Positions 13,001 through 23,896 of a stretch of 64,000 nt of DNA are shown here, piece by piece. The position numbers and the translations under genes were made by a program. Source of the DNA: Tribonema minus. Lineage: Eukaryota; Sar; Xanthophyceae; Tribonematales; Tribonemataceae. A model generated the notes under the pieces. That model saw only the letters and a list, made by a program, of their open reading frames with translations, did no database searches and was not told the DNA's origin. The stretch spans positions 558,001-622,000 of the forward strand of contig JAFCMP010000516.1 in assembly GCA_017506865.1 (NCBI GenBank), read 5' to 3'. Each line of letters opens with the position of its first letter. The first letter of the stretch is position 1.

Positions 13001-16000
13001 CGCCAAAGTGCGCAAAAATCTGATCACGGCATGCTGGATTGCTAGCCGCGCATCGCTTGGCATTTGAAGTGCTTGAGCCAGTGTGATCATGCGTGTGATG
13101 CTTGTGCCATGCTCATGTTCGGCTGTAGCATTCACAAATGACCGTGTTTGAAACGCTGAATCTTCTGCAGCCTTCCGCCCATGTCCGTGTTCATGCACAA
13201 CAATCATAGCAACCGTTCATGGGAGCGCAACGCGCCTGGTACCTCATCTCCCCCCTTGCACAGCCGCTCATTTGTCTGATACCCCCATTCCCCCCCCCGC
13301 TTCCGCGCGCTCCCCCCTGTGCCATGTTCGTGTTTTGTTGTAGCATATGACAATGTGTGAAACGTAGCATCCTCTGCACCGTTCATGTGCCTGATACCTC
13401 ATCTCCCCCCCCCTGCACAGCCGCTCATCTCTCTGATATCCCCATTCCCCACCCCCTTATGCACGCACCCCCCAGATCTTTGTGGGTGCCCTCTGCGTGC
13501 TCGGCACGGGGTGGCCGTTTGTGGCAGTGCTCATGATACCATTCACGTGGAACTGTCTCCGCGACGCGATGACAACGGGAGGAGCTTCGCGCGTTGCGGC
13601 ACGCATCACCTGGGGGCTCATTTGCTTTGGTGCCGTCGGCGCAGTCACCTATGCTGTGGACTCGAGCTACTACGGCACCAGCGCGTGGCCGAACTTCAAC
13701 ATTGTCAAGTGAGTGACGCGCTATTGCAGAGATGCCCCGTTAACTGGTAGCACCGGTACCCGTACCAGTTTTTGTACCAGTTTTAACCGGTAACTGGTTG
13801 CCGCTCACTAACCGATACGGGTAACTGGCCGCGTGAGGCAACCCGTAAACACATACCGATGCCGTAGCTGATGACCGGCGCCACCAGTTATAATTGCAAG
13901 TAGACCGTTTTAGCGAGTTTATTCTTTTCGTGCCTTGAAGTTAGTCCAGCGCACGCAGGACCCACACGACCGACTGGTGTGATGGACAGTGTATACTGGC
14001 AGATATGGTCCTAAGTCGACCTACTGATGCTGCTGTTGACATATTGGTCCGGCTAGTGATGGCATGCAAGCGGTCCATGTGGCGCAAAAATCTAACACAG
14101 GTGGCAGTCCCCGATTGGTGATGCGCGACTGTTTGATGTCGCTGGATGCACAAGCAGCTTCTGCAGGCTGAGATAGCAGGTTGGATGTAAAGCATAAGCA
14201 TCCATCAACCGACGTGGGACGCGATGCATTCATTTTGAGGAACGCGACTCCGGATCGGATTGTTTCCGCTTCTGATGCGCTGTTGCAGCCAACGAAAGGC
14301 TCAAGCTTCAGCTGCTAAACATGAAAACCTGGTTTACACATATGATAGAGGTTGTTTGCTGATCCACAAGTGCAAGGGTGCCAATTGCAGAGCGAAAGCC
14401 GAAACAGGTGGCAGCAGGCAGAATTATATATGAGCATGCTGCCCATCCTTTTGCTGGCTGCATGCTGCACACACTGACTGCCTTTGCATCGTGACGCGTG
14501 CACTTTGAATGTCACTTACAGGAGCAAATACTGCGTTAGTATGCTGTGGGTAAGGCTTTGAGCTGCGCACTATGCACTTGGGTCCATTCAGCTGCATAAC
14601 CTAAAATCCTCGAGCTCCTGACAAGCTTATTCCTGAAGCCTTTGTAGTTGTATGTACTGATCGCACGGTCTACTACGTATGCTATGCATATAAGAAAAGC
14701 ACTGGCATTACTAGTAAAAAACTGGTACCACAGGTGAAAAACGGTCAGACCAGTTTTACCGGTTTCACCAGTATACTGGTACCGGTTGTCACAGCGCACC
14801 AGTTAAACTGGTACGGGTAGCTGCTGGTACCAGTTATTGAGTACTGGTACCGGTACCGGTTCAAATTTTTCTCGCGCTACGCGCGACTGGTGCGATGATG
14901 GCAGTACGGGGCATCTCTGCGCTATTGTTTCATTAACGACAGCCAGGTTTTGATGACGACGAGGTGCGGGTGAGCACTGCCTCAGGGGCGCGTGTGATTG
15001 CATAATTTTAGTGGCGCTACCGTCATGCTTAAGAAGGTGGCAGCAGTCACCTACGCCGTGGACTCGCGCTACTACGGCACCAGCGCGTGGCCGAACTTCA
15101 ACATTGTCAAGTGAGTGGCACAAGCTTCTCTTTGTCTCTGTTTCTTGACAGACAGCAAGACTTTGACTGAGGTGTTGGTGGCAAGTTTGCATTAGCAAGC
15201 CATGACCACGACATCAGAGGTGCGTGTGGTTGCATAACTGTAGTGGCGCTAGTGTCGTGCTTAAAAAGGTGGCACTGTCACCCTTGTCGTGGACTACTAC
15301 GACACTAGCACGTGGCCGAACTTCAATATTGTCAAGTGAGTGGCACACGCTTCCCCCTGTTTCTGTTTCTTCAGAGACCAGACCGCATGCCAAGTGAGTG
15401 TCACACGCTTCCTTTGTTCCTTTATCTTCAAAAACCGCAGGGTTCTGATGATGGTGGGGTGTGGGTTAGCAAGCCCTGAGCACGACCTCAGGGGCGCATA
15501 TCATTGCATGACTTAAGTGGCGGCAGTGTCATGACAACAAAGGTGGCCGAGCCTCGTTGACGTTATTAAGCGTCCTTGCGGTGCAGTTGACGGTCAAGGC
15601 AGAATGGAATCACGTAGCTGGGACTGAGGCAGTGCCCACATGCGCCTGTGGCGCAAAGTGCTTTCTGTAACGCTGACGCAGACTTCCGCAAGCACTGAGG
15701 TTGGGGACACGATGAGTTGTGCAATGCAACAGGCATGCGTGTGTGCCGGCACAGTGGATCGGAAGTTCCCGGTCTATCCGTGGCAAATGCTGCAGACCAT
15801 AGAGAACAAAGGACGTTGAGCTTCAGAGATCAAGTGCCAACCGATTAATTGATCTGTGCAAAGCGCAAGAGCGCGATGAGGCTTGCCTTGTCGTTGCAGC
15901 CGGTGCCGCTGCTCACTCGCCCCTTGGACTGTCGCAACCTGTTATCATGCATCTTCAAGTACTCAGCTCTCGATCTGAGTCACCAAATCATCGTACGTGC

Positions 16001-19000
16001 CTTTTTATTTGTGGGAAGTCTCATGCTGCGTGGGTGTTGGTATTGAAGAACCGCACTGGAATACGAATTCCTTTCACTTTGTTGTAGACGGACAACGCGT
16101 TTTTTCGCTGCTGCTCAGTAACTTCTGTACTTCAAGTAAAAGAAAACCTCTGGTAGGTACACAGCCTGCCACAGGACCAGGGGGCATGCTGCATGCCATT
16201 GAGTTGTGGCACAATATGTTAAGGTCGCAGCATGACATTCTTGGGGCAGCATTCATTCTTCTTTGGTAAGACTGCAGCAATTGACCTGCAATGCCAATGT
16301 TTCACAATTGTTTTGATTTGTCCTCAGGTACAATGCGCTGTCACAGGGCAAGGGGGACGAGCTGTATGGCGTCGAGCCGTGGACATACTACGTCAAGAAC
16401 CTGCTTATCAACACCAGCTGCGCCGCGCCCCTGGCGCTGCTGCTGCCGGTGGTCATGCTTCTGAATCGCTGGGATCGCTTCAAGCCAAGTCTGCTTGTGC
16501 GCAAGGTGAGTAAGCTCTCCTGCATAACACAGATGACCGGTTCTCTACACGGCACGCGCATCAGGATTATGGGTGGGGCGGTGAAGTACTGTGCAGTAGG
16601 TGAGTACCTGCCAAATATCACGATTCAGCACACGCAGCTGCAGCAGCAGCAGCAGTACTCAGCGGCAGCAGCAGTGCCCAGTAGCAGCAGGGCTCATCGT
16701 GACATGCTCGCAGCGTGCCGCCATTTGTTGCAGTGACAATCTTGAGAGCTTCCCATCTCGGCTATGCCTGTTTGAACACGCTACCATCCTGGACCGCATG
16801 TGCATCTGCCAAATTTCAGCAGGTTGGGCCTCGAACACATGATGTGCTGCTCATTCTCTGAGCCAGCTGCGCCTCATGCCGTTTACAATTGCCGCAAACT
16901 CGAGAGCTTGGGCTCACGTCATGACTGATCGCCCCTGTCGCAGCTCAATGTTGGGCATGGCTGTTGGAGGCTGCCAAGCGAGTGCTGCAAGTACATCAAA
17001 TGCCATCTCAGGGTGCTCACATTGCAGGGGCAAAGGGCGCGGCTGCAGATGCCCGGATTTGCCAATGCATCTTCTGTGAAAGAAAGCAAAACCTGGCGCG
17101 GTTACACGGGGTTTGCATTTGAACGAGGGCACAGAGCTCAAGCTCTGGTTCTCTCCTGGCGGAATATGTAGCGTTGTGCTTGGAGACCAATGCCATGATG
17201 TTACAGATGTTTGCGACCTTTAGGCAACGAACTGGCGCCTTGTCATCTGTCGAGGCATGCATTGCACGTGAGTGGTCCACAACTGCGTGGATGTGCCCCT
17301 CAGCATAATGTCTGCATGCTGACATAATATGTGAACTTGTGCTTTCGCAGATGGAGTTCACACGGTCTAGGGCCATGCTGATGTTCGCGATGCCGGCCTA
17401 CCTCTGGCTCGCCGTCATGTTTGCCAAGGTGAGGAGAGTCACAACTGTCCAATCGATCAATTGCCTCACACTTGAGCAGCCTCAGTAGCAGCGAGCACAT
17501 CACTCTGCCATATTGGGCTTTAAGCATGGAAATGCACACAAATATGCATTCAAAATGCCATCCCGATGCGGACCTCAGGGTTGAAATCCTGGTGTGTCAA
17601 TGTTGTGGACAGTGTGGGCCTGCTGGTGTATGATTGACTTGATTGGAGTACAGCTGCGTACCTTGGTTAGTACTTGGGCTGCTCAGCAAGGATCATAGAC
17701 GGTACGTATACTGCGCAGTGTGACTTCACCAAACACGCTGCAGCTCCTTGGTGCCTTTTGACAAGGCCAGTGCTGCTACCACCGTTGGTCAATCATTCAA
17801 ATTTCGCCCTGAGGTCAAGGCGACAGCTGGCTGGTTGAGCGCATCAGCATATATACCTACCCCTACAGCCGGGGCTGCATCGCTCAGCGCGGCACCTGCC
17901 CATCACCACTGGCTACCACATGTGGTCCGAAGCGTGCGTGCATCGGAAGCACCTTCTTGCAGGCATATGTACACATGTACTTCGAAGTATGCATATAGCA
18001 ATTGATACCCTACATACCCTCAAGACCACAAATCCGGCGCTTTAAGCGTATGCACTGATGTAACGATGCCGGAGGGCACTGTGGGCATGCCCTCCAGATC
18101 ACAAAAAAACAGGAATGCGCACTCTCGCGCATTGTTGAAGCACTACGCGCGTGCGTTGAGATAGCGCATGACCAATGTCGCTGTTACCCTGACTCCAAAC
18201 CCTAAATGCGTGTGCCAGATGCGCCGCCGCTCTGCGCATAACATGACCTGTAAGCACGGCAACGCTCATTCCTTCCCCCCCCCCACCCACCCCTCCCTCA
18301 CCTCCTTTCCCTCGCTGAGCACTGCAGCCCCACAAGGAAGAGCGGTTCCTATACCCAGCATACCCCTTCCTGTTTGTAGGGGCTGCCGCAGCCGTGGATA
18401 CTCTGACTCTCCTGCTTGCTAGAGTCGAAGCCAGACTGCCCCCGTCAGCGATGGGCAAGCAAGTCCTGAAGGACGTGCACCTGATGCTGAGTAGTGGTGT
18501 CGTTGCGTTTGCGCTGGGGATGGGTGAGTGATTTCGATGGTATGTATGTATGTATGTATTGCATGCGTGTGCATCTTCGACACAGACATGAAGGGCTGTG
18601 TCAGGAACCCCAGCATCAGTGCCAGGGAGGTCAACATTGTCAAGTGCTAGCACTGGACTCTGTGCACTCGGCCGCTGCGCCATGTGTGTCTTTCCCGCTT
18701 AGTGCTGTGTGCACTAGTCCGCACAATACGTGTACTTCGCAGTATTGAAGTTGGTTGAAAGCCGCTTTCATACTTACTCCGTGTTGCCAGCCGTAGCGGC
18801 CGCATCATAGCCCAGCATGCAGGAGCAACCATGATGAAGGCAATCGCCCGAATGAGCGCTCAGCTGTTTAGTGCCTGGTTGCTGCAGGCTCGATTCGCGC
18901 CATGGCGGTTACGACATACCACACGGGCCACTGCGGGGTGCTCAAGCAGGCATTCAACTCGGAGCTCAGGGCGAGACTGGCACAGCCTGACAGGTAATAT

Positions 19001-22000
19001 GACATGCGTGAAGCAGGGCACGCTAACTGATTCATAGGCAAGCGCCTTGTACAGGCAAAACTATGGCGTGCCTGGACTCGATGTTATTGCTCATCATGCA
19101 CACAGCGTCTGGTACTGTTGCTGATCAACACACCTGGGGCGCGTTTGGTGAAATGACCGTCCATTGTACGGGATGTCATGCCCATGTACAGAGACCTGCA
19201 TGACTCGCGCGTACGGTCTGAGAAATCGGGCATACTTCAACTTGAATCAGCTGAAGGCTAGGCTGCAGGTTTACTGACATGTGCACACAAACACCTTGTG
19301 GGACGCTGCTCATCAATAAGAGGGTTCCCGCGCGGCGCGTCAGATCATGCCTGGCTCAATGTCTAGGGGGTCATGCGTAATGGATGTCATCAGTGATCAG
19401 TCACTCACAATGGCAGCACTCCATGGCATTGTTGCCCCTGCTGATCTGTTCACCCGGTCAAAGCTGGGGCCATCGCTGTGCCGTTGTCGGGGTCCTGCTG
19501 AGCAGTGCTGCTGCATTTGAGTATTGGTGGTGGTGGTTGCGATGTGAGGGATTTCTATTGCCGCCCAGGCACTGCTGTTGTGCGGAAAATGTTATGGTAC
19601 TAGCACTCTGAAGTGTTTTTATGACCCTGACAGCACAGCAACGCCCTGCTGCCACCACAACCGCACGACCGTGCCTTGATAGCTCAACTCGCTGCTGCCT
19701 GTATCGTTGCCTACAGCGTCTCACCCGCAGCTCTGCATAGCGACTTCAAGTCAGCCCCAGAACTTCATGCATGCTGTCTCCATATTGCTGTAAATAACAA
19801 AAACCCAAAAGTGCTGTACGCATACATACCTTCACTCACGTCATGACTCACATGGTGGCTCGCACTCACTCATTTCTGCTCTGTTGTTGACAGCAGCGCT
19901 GCACAGCGGCTGAGCCTCTGTGTGGGGGAGGACTGGCACCGCTTCCCCAGCAGTTACTTCCTGCCTGACAAGGTATGTACTGAACTGGGGCACCGTACAC
20001 GCATGTGCGTAGTGTTTTCAAGTGCGTTCGGGGATGGCAAAAATGATATTCTAAGCCACTTGGTATATGGCGGACAGATATCTGATGCAGAAGCTCGCAT
20101 GCTTTCTCTTGCAGTGGCTTAGCTGAAAGAACACATTTGGAGTTTTTTTGTAGTTGTAATCAAAGTTTTCAGCTTGATGCACTCCTTCAGCGCACATACT
20201 TGTGTGCATGCATTTGCGATGACCGCATTTGAGTACACATTGAAGTACCTGCTTTGCCCAGTCTTGTGCCGCCAGATCACTTGATGAACGTCTCTTCAAT
20301 ACGTGCTTTGATGGTTCCAATATAGTCAATATGCAGTGAATACACTCTCGGGCACAGCATGGGTTGAGGTGCCGTAGACCTTTCCAGAGATGAACAATGA
20401 GTGCAAAATGGTTGATATAGAGGTGTACAGTAGTACTGGCCCAACAAATTGGCGTCATGGAATACACACATGTCACCCATTATCAAAGGCATAATACTGA
20501 AGTACCAGCAGTTCAGAAAGCCGAACTGCAACATAGACGCCGCAAGGGCAGCAAGGCGGTCCCAGTTGAGAATCAGTCTTGGCAGTAACATCATCTGTGC
20601 TGCGCACGACACAACCGTGGTAGTGTCTCTGAAGGTCACGCTCAAGTATCATTGATGTGATGTTTCATCGTGATCTTGACATGATGAGAGCTTGTTGCGG
20701 CGCTTCACAACATCTCAGAGTTACTTACTCTATAATTTGAATTATGAAATTCTTTGGTAATTGAGGTTTGGCAGACTGGCCAAATCATTTCTCTCTGAGC
20801 TCATATGCAATGCACTTGGCGTTGCTGGTGCAGCAACGCAACTCATTTGCAGCATTTCATGGCATGCCATAGACGGCATGTTTGATGGGATCACAACGTG
20901 CTGCAACTGCAGCTGCAGGCTAAGCAACACGCATGTGCAGCCCTGATGTTGTTGAACTCAAGTTTTGGACGTTGAAAAGCTGGCCGCCCACCGATGCACA
21001 TGATATCCACGCGTGGCATGACTGAAGACCATCTAGGCAGCCATTTCTACAGCAATAAGGTAGAAGTAGTCTACAAGGAGAACCCCTGCTCTTCCGCGAC
21101 CGGTCTCATTGCAGTATCAACAATTTATTGTTATCGACACCGCTCGGCTTCTTTTGTGTGTTGTGTCGTGATGACGACGGTATGGGTGCTTCATCAGGTG
21201 GAGCTGCGTTTCATCAAGACGGGCTACACAGGGCAACTGCCGCAACCGTTTTCAGGCAAGTACAGTCAGACTTTTGATTATAATGGATGCTGAATTTTTC
21301 TGTGTGCGATGCATTGGTGGTGGGTAAATGTGGCATAACTTCTTGTGACTCGTGCAGTGCAACAATCGAGCGTGAGAGCCATTATTTCTGGCAGATCAAG
21401 TCTGCCTCGATAAAATTGCGTGACGCAAGTGCTTCCATGATAGCGAGCGTCCAATTCATGGATTCACAAATTCATGATACAGTCTGAACTACAAGAGCTG
21501 TCAGCATCCGCCCAACCGCTGCTACTTAAAAGTTATGTGCATACATGTGCTCCATTTTTGGTTGCGACAAGCGCTTTCATAAGCTTATGTGCAGGCCAGA
21601 CCATGCTTGATTTCGTTGCTAAAATACACAGCAAGTGATCAATTCATGCCCAAGTCTCAGCGAGGAATGTCTGAACTGCTCCGCTGGGCTCAGGATGCAA
21701 GTCTATCTCTCTTCCCGTACTGCACAAGACCTACTCAAGCTACAGCAACAACATCTCACACTTGCTGTCGTATCCTGGGAGCAGCACTTGCAGCCACTCT
21801 TGCAAGCAGCAGGCTGTGATTGCGCATGACATATGACCCAAAGCCTCGCCTGCACCCTCGTCGCTGTGCTCGTGGAACAAACAAGACGTGATTGCGCAGC
21901 TCACAACCGAAGCCGACAACAAGTGACAAGTGTCAGTGAGTGCGCCATGACCCTGATTGTCATTTCATTGTCAGCAAAAGCTGAGCTTGTCAAGTTGATC

Positions 22001-22982
22001 ACAACTACCTTCTTTGAGGCATGTACTTTTTAAGTATCTGAGCTCGTGAAGTTGATCAGAACCGCGCAAAATGTGAAGTATCTAAGCACCTCGGGTTGCG
22101 GTTACCCACTTCTGCTGCAGCGGACAAGGGGACGTCGGCAGTGCCGCGGCAGCCCTTCAACGACTTGAACAAGGAGGAGACGAGCCGCTACACTGCGCTG
22201 AGCGACTGCGACTATGTCATGGACACCATCTGGCGGACAAGGTGAAGTATTTTACCAACAAATACTTCTAGTATGCTTCTGAAGCAAGAGCAAGGTGAAC
22301 TACCTCGAGAGAAATATAATGCTTCTGAAGCAAGGTACCGCATTATGTGCTGCTGTTTTTTGCCTAAAAACGCAGTTCGAGTCTAAACCGAACCACAGCA
22401 GATGACATAATACTGCTCAACCTCATGCGCTCTGAGCATTCCTGGCCGATAACCTCGACAAGGTCGGAAGGGTCTGGCAGCACATATGGCTGGGGACCAC
22501 CAACCGTTTGGCATGCTAAGTGCAACTGCTGCAAAGTTTGACAGCTATCCTAACCTACACACCGAGGTATTGTGTGGTGGCCACAGCTGTCACGCGTTCC
22601 ACATGCAGATGCCGAATTTCATGACTGACTTTCAGCTGCATGCCGACTGGGTGTGAAGCACCACCTGACAGCGGCAACGACATGTGCCGCAGCAACGCTG
22701 TGCCTTATCTTCAAAGTCGTTACCTTTTCTGACATGTGTCGGTCTTGATTTCTTTCTCTGCCCCGCAGGACGACGGACCTCATTGCGGAGATGAAGAAAT
22801 CACCGGAGGACTGGGGCAAAGTGACGGGGCGCCGCATCATAGACACGCAGCTATCAGACCCTGCCCTGCGAGCGTTCTACATACCGTTCCTGAGCAGATC
22901 ATTTGTCGTGTACGGCCAGGTGACCCTGTTCCGGCGGCTCAAGCCGGCCAAGGGGGGCAAGTCCAGGAAGGACAAGAAGTGA
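10080..22982 (+). CDS. ALG9: ALG9 dolichyl-P-Man:lipid-linked-oligosaccharide alpha-1,2-mannosyltransferase
   Basis: Twelve exons: 10080-10309, 11165-11362, 12554-12712, 13476-13708, 16328-16505, 17351-17428, 18328-18523, 18888-18993, 19894-19972, 21198-21255, 22121-22241, 22769-22982. All eleven junctions keep frame and give about 616 residues, the usual ALG9 length; only the extreme N-terminus (an upstream exon) is missing. GT22 hallmarks are present: the luminal acidic loop DCDEVYNYWEPLHYL, then GMQTWEYAPQFALRSY, SAGMFSAAPALLPSS, the HKEERFLYP motif and GEDWHRFPSSYFLP, with many membrane helices between. ALG9 adds alpha-1,2-mannose from dolichyl-phosphate-mannose to the N-glycan precursor in the ER membrane. 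The intron after 21255 uses a GC donor (ttttcag|gcaagt). Introns after 11362, before 12554 and after 13708 contain partial copies of their neighbouring exons; the last also holds a transposon. Confidence 0.95.
11345..11605 (+). repeat. Tandem duplication carrying the 3' edge of ALG9 exon 2
   Basis: A unit of about 120 bases after exon 11165-11362 is repeated. The exon's last bases plus donor (tacaaggccgccaag|gtgcgt) recur at about 11468-11488 and again, decayed, at about 11589-11606. The intron sequence between (ggtgcagtgctgaatg, cagtagatgtt) is repeated too. Confidence 0.85.
11926..12256 (+). repeat. Diverged intronic tandem duplication (~175 bp)
   Basis: Two diverged copies share ttctggcacgccctg, cagtatgcg-caacat, ggccaaa-tgcctct and ggaggcgccgaag in the same order. 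They lie in the ALG9 intron between 11363 and 12553. Neither contains exon sequence that I can recognise. Confidence 0.75.
12339..12452 (+). repeat. Pseudo-copy of the 5' edge of ALG9 exon 3
   Basis: Bases of about 12398-12450 copy the acceptor and first 50 bases of the true exon at 12554 (gagcagaccagactggg ... atactgacgctgctgctgagc). The flanking intron (gcgctgttcagcat, aataacat) is also duplicated, giving a unit of about 110-155 bases. The copy reads TRLGKRVGILTLLLS and then diverges, and has no usable donor in frame. Confidence 0.85.
13741..13880. repeat. Left subterminal ACCGGTA/ACTGGTA palindrome array
   Basis: Dense, irregular copies of accggta, ggtacc and taccagt in both orientations lie just inside the left end of the hAT-like element. 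Confidence 0.8.
14700..14880. repeat. Right subterminal ACCGGTA/ACTGGTA palindrome array
   Basis: This mirrors the left array, with many copies of actggtacc and ggtaccggt including back-to-back palindromes near 14840-14863. It lies inside the right end of the hAT-like element. Confidence 0.8.
14928..15560 (+). repeat. Tandem array with copies of the 3' edge of ALG9 exon 4
   Basis: About three units of roughly 235 bases each. Unit 1 ends with 15041-15116, a near-perfect copy of the last 75 bases of exon 13476-13708 including its donor (ccgaacttcaacattgtcaa|gtgagt). Unit 2 has a more decayed copy at about 15281-15340. Unit 3 keeps the intron part (cctcaggggcgc, gtggcggcagtgtcatg) but only a remnant exon edge near 15388. 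The units get less similar with distance. Confidence 0.85.
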
Positions 22983-23896
22983 TGCAAGTCGTATAGGCAC
23001 ACTTGCGCTCAAAGGACGAGGGAGAAGGGGGGGCGGGGGCACAAAGAAGGGGCGTACATGAAATGGCTGTGCACAGTTGTTGAGGGTCGCATCACATTTT
23101 GGTGTGTGCTACAAATGCATGCACTTCTACTACCGCAGAACCTGTCTTGTATCAAAATTGCAGGTGAAGAAAAAAACAAGCCTATGATAATAAACCTCTT
23201 GACAGCACCGAGCCTGTGGTCACGTGGAGTTCTGCTACGCCGTTGACAACTCTTTATGTTGGCTATCTTATATATAGCTGCTTGCTAGCAACGGCGTTGT
23301 CGGTGAATTTTTGTCATCTCTTGTTGATGCAGCGAGCGAAAATACCAAAAGCTCGGTTGAAGGTGACTGGGCTACTGTGCACCGACCAGCCAATGTGTTG
23401 CACAGCACAAGCAAGTCCTAGGCTGATGAGGCGGTATAGCTCTTACAGACCGTGATGACAGCCAGGCTTCCGGCGATGCAACTATTTGAGTCGTCACAAT
23501 TTGCACACTGGACTGCTGACCTACGATACTGCAACTTGAGGGTCACCCAGGAGCCCATGCATTGGCAGCACATCGTCACACTCATAGGTATACTCTAAGA
23601 GCATGATTGATCGCCCCTATTGAACATGAGTTCATGAAGGTCGGCCGCTCTCGGTTCCTATTGAACTTGAAGTTCCATTCCTGCGCGCGCGTTGATGTTG
23701 ATGTTTTTAGTTGTGTGTGAGTACTAGATAGGGCGCAGTGCAGACTAGGCTGCTGCGTAGGACAAACTGCATGACTAAATACGACACCCGGCCTCCCTTG
23801 GAGCCCTATCAATACGAGTCCACAAACACTAGATATAGAACAACTTTGCTTTCAAACCCGCACCGCTTGCGTCGTTTGAGGCACTCACGTGCTCGA
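22983..23896. other. Intergenic region between ALG9 and the GT2 gene
   Basis: Holds the ALG9 3' flank, with a G-rich stretch near 23020-23040, and the upstream region of the next gene. Copy B of the dispersed repeat is at 23731-23826. No exon is recognised. Confidence 0.5.
23731..23826. repeat. Dispersed repeat copy B
   Basis: Diverged copy of 6436-6530, sharing gcagactaggct-ctgcgt-gac and cccggcctcccttgg in order. It ends about 70 bases before the GT2 start codon, so it may form part of that gene's 5' leader or promoter. Confidence 0.5.

Larger units (their letters stand above)
13727..14919. mobile_element. Non-autonomous hAT-like DNA transposon in an ALG9 intron
   Basis: The element is 1193 bases long. 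Its ends are a perfect 14-base terminal inverted repeat, CAGAGATGCCCCGT at the left and its reverse complement at 14906-14919. It is flanked by a perfect 8-base direct repeat CGCTATTG (13719-13726 and 14920-14927). An 8-base target duplication with CAG-initial ends is the signature of the hAT superfamily. Just inside both ends lie arrays of actggtaccggt-type palindromes (about 13741-13880 and 14700-14880), like the subterminal binding sites of hAT transposases. No transposase-like frame exists inside, so it would have to be mobilised in trans. It sits 10 bases after the exon donor at 13708. Confidence 0.9.

Noticed and set aside
18613..18650. Further exon-4 edge copy (gtcaacattgtcaagtg)
   Set aside because: The match is only about 16 bases with no intron context, so chance cannot be excluded.
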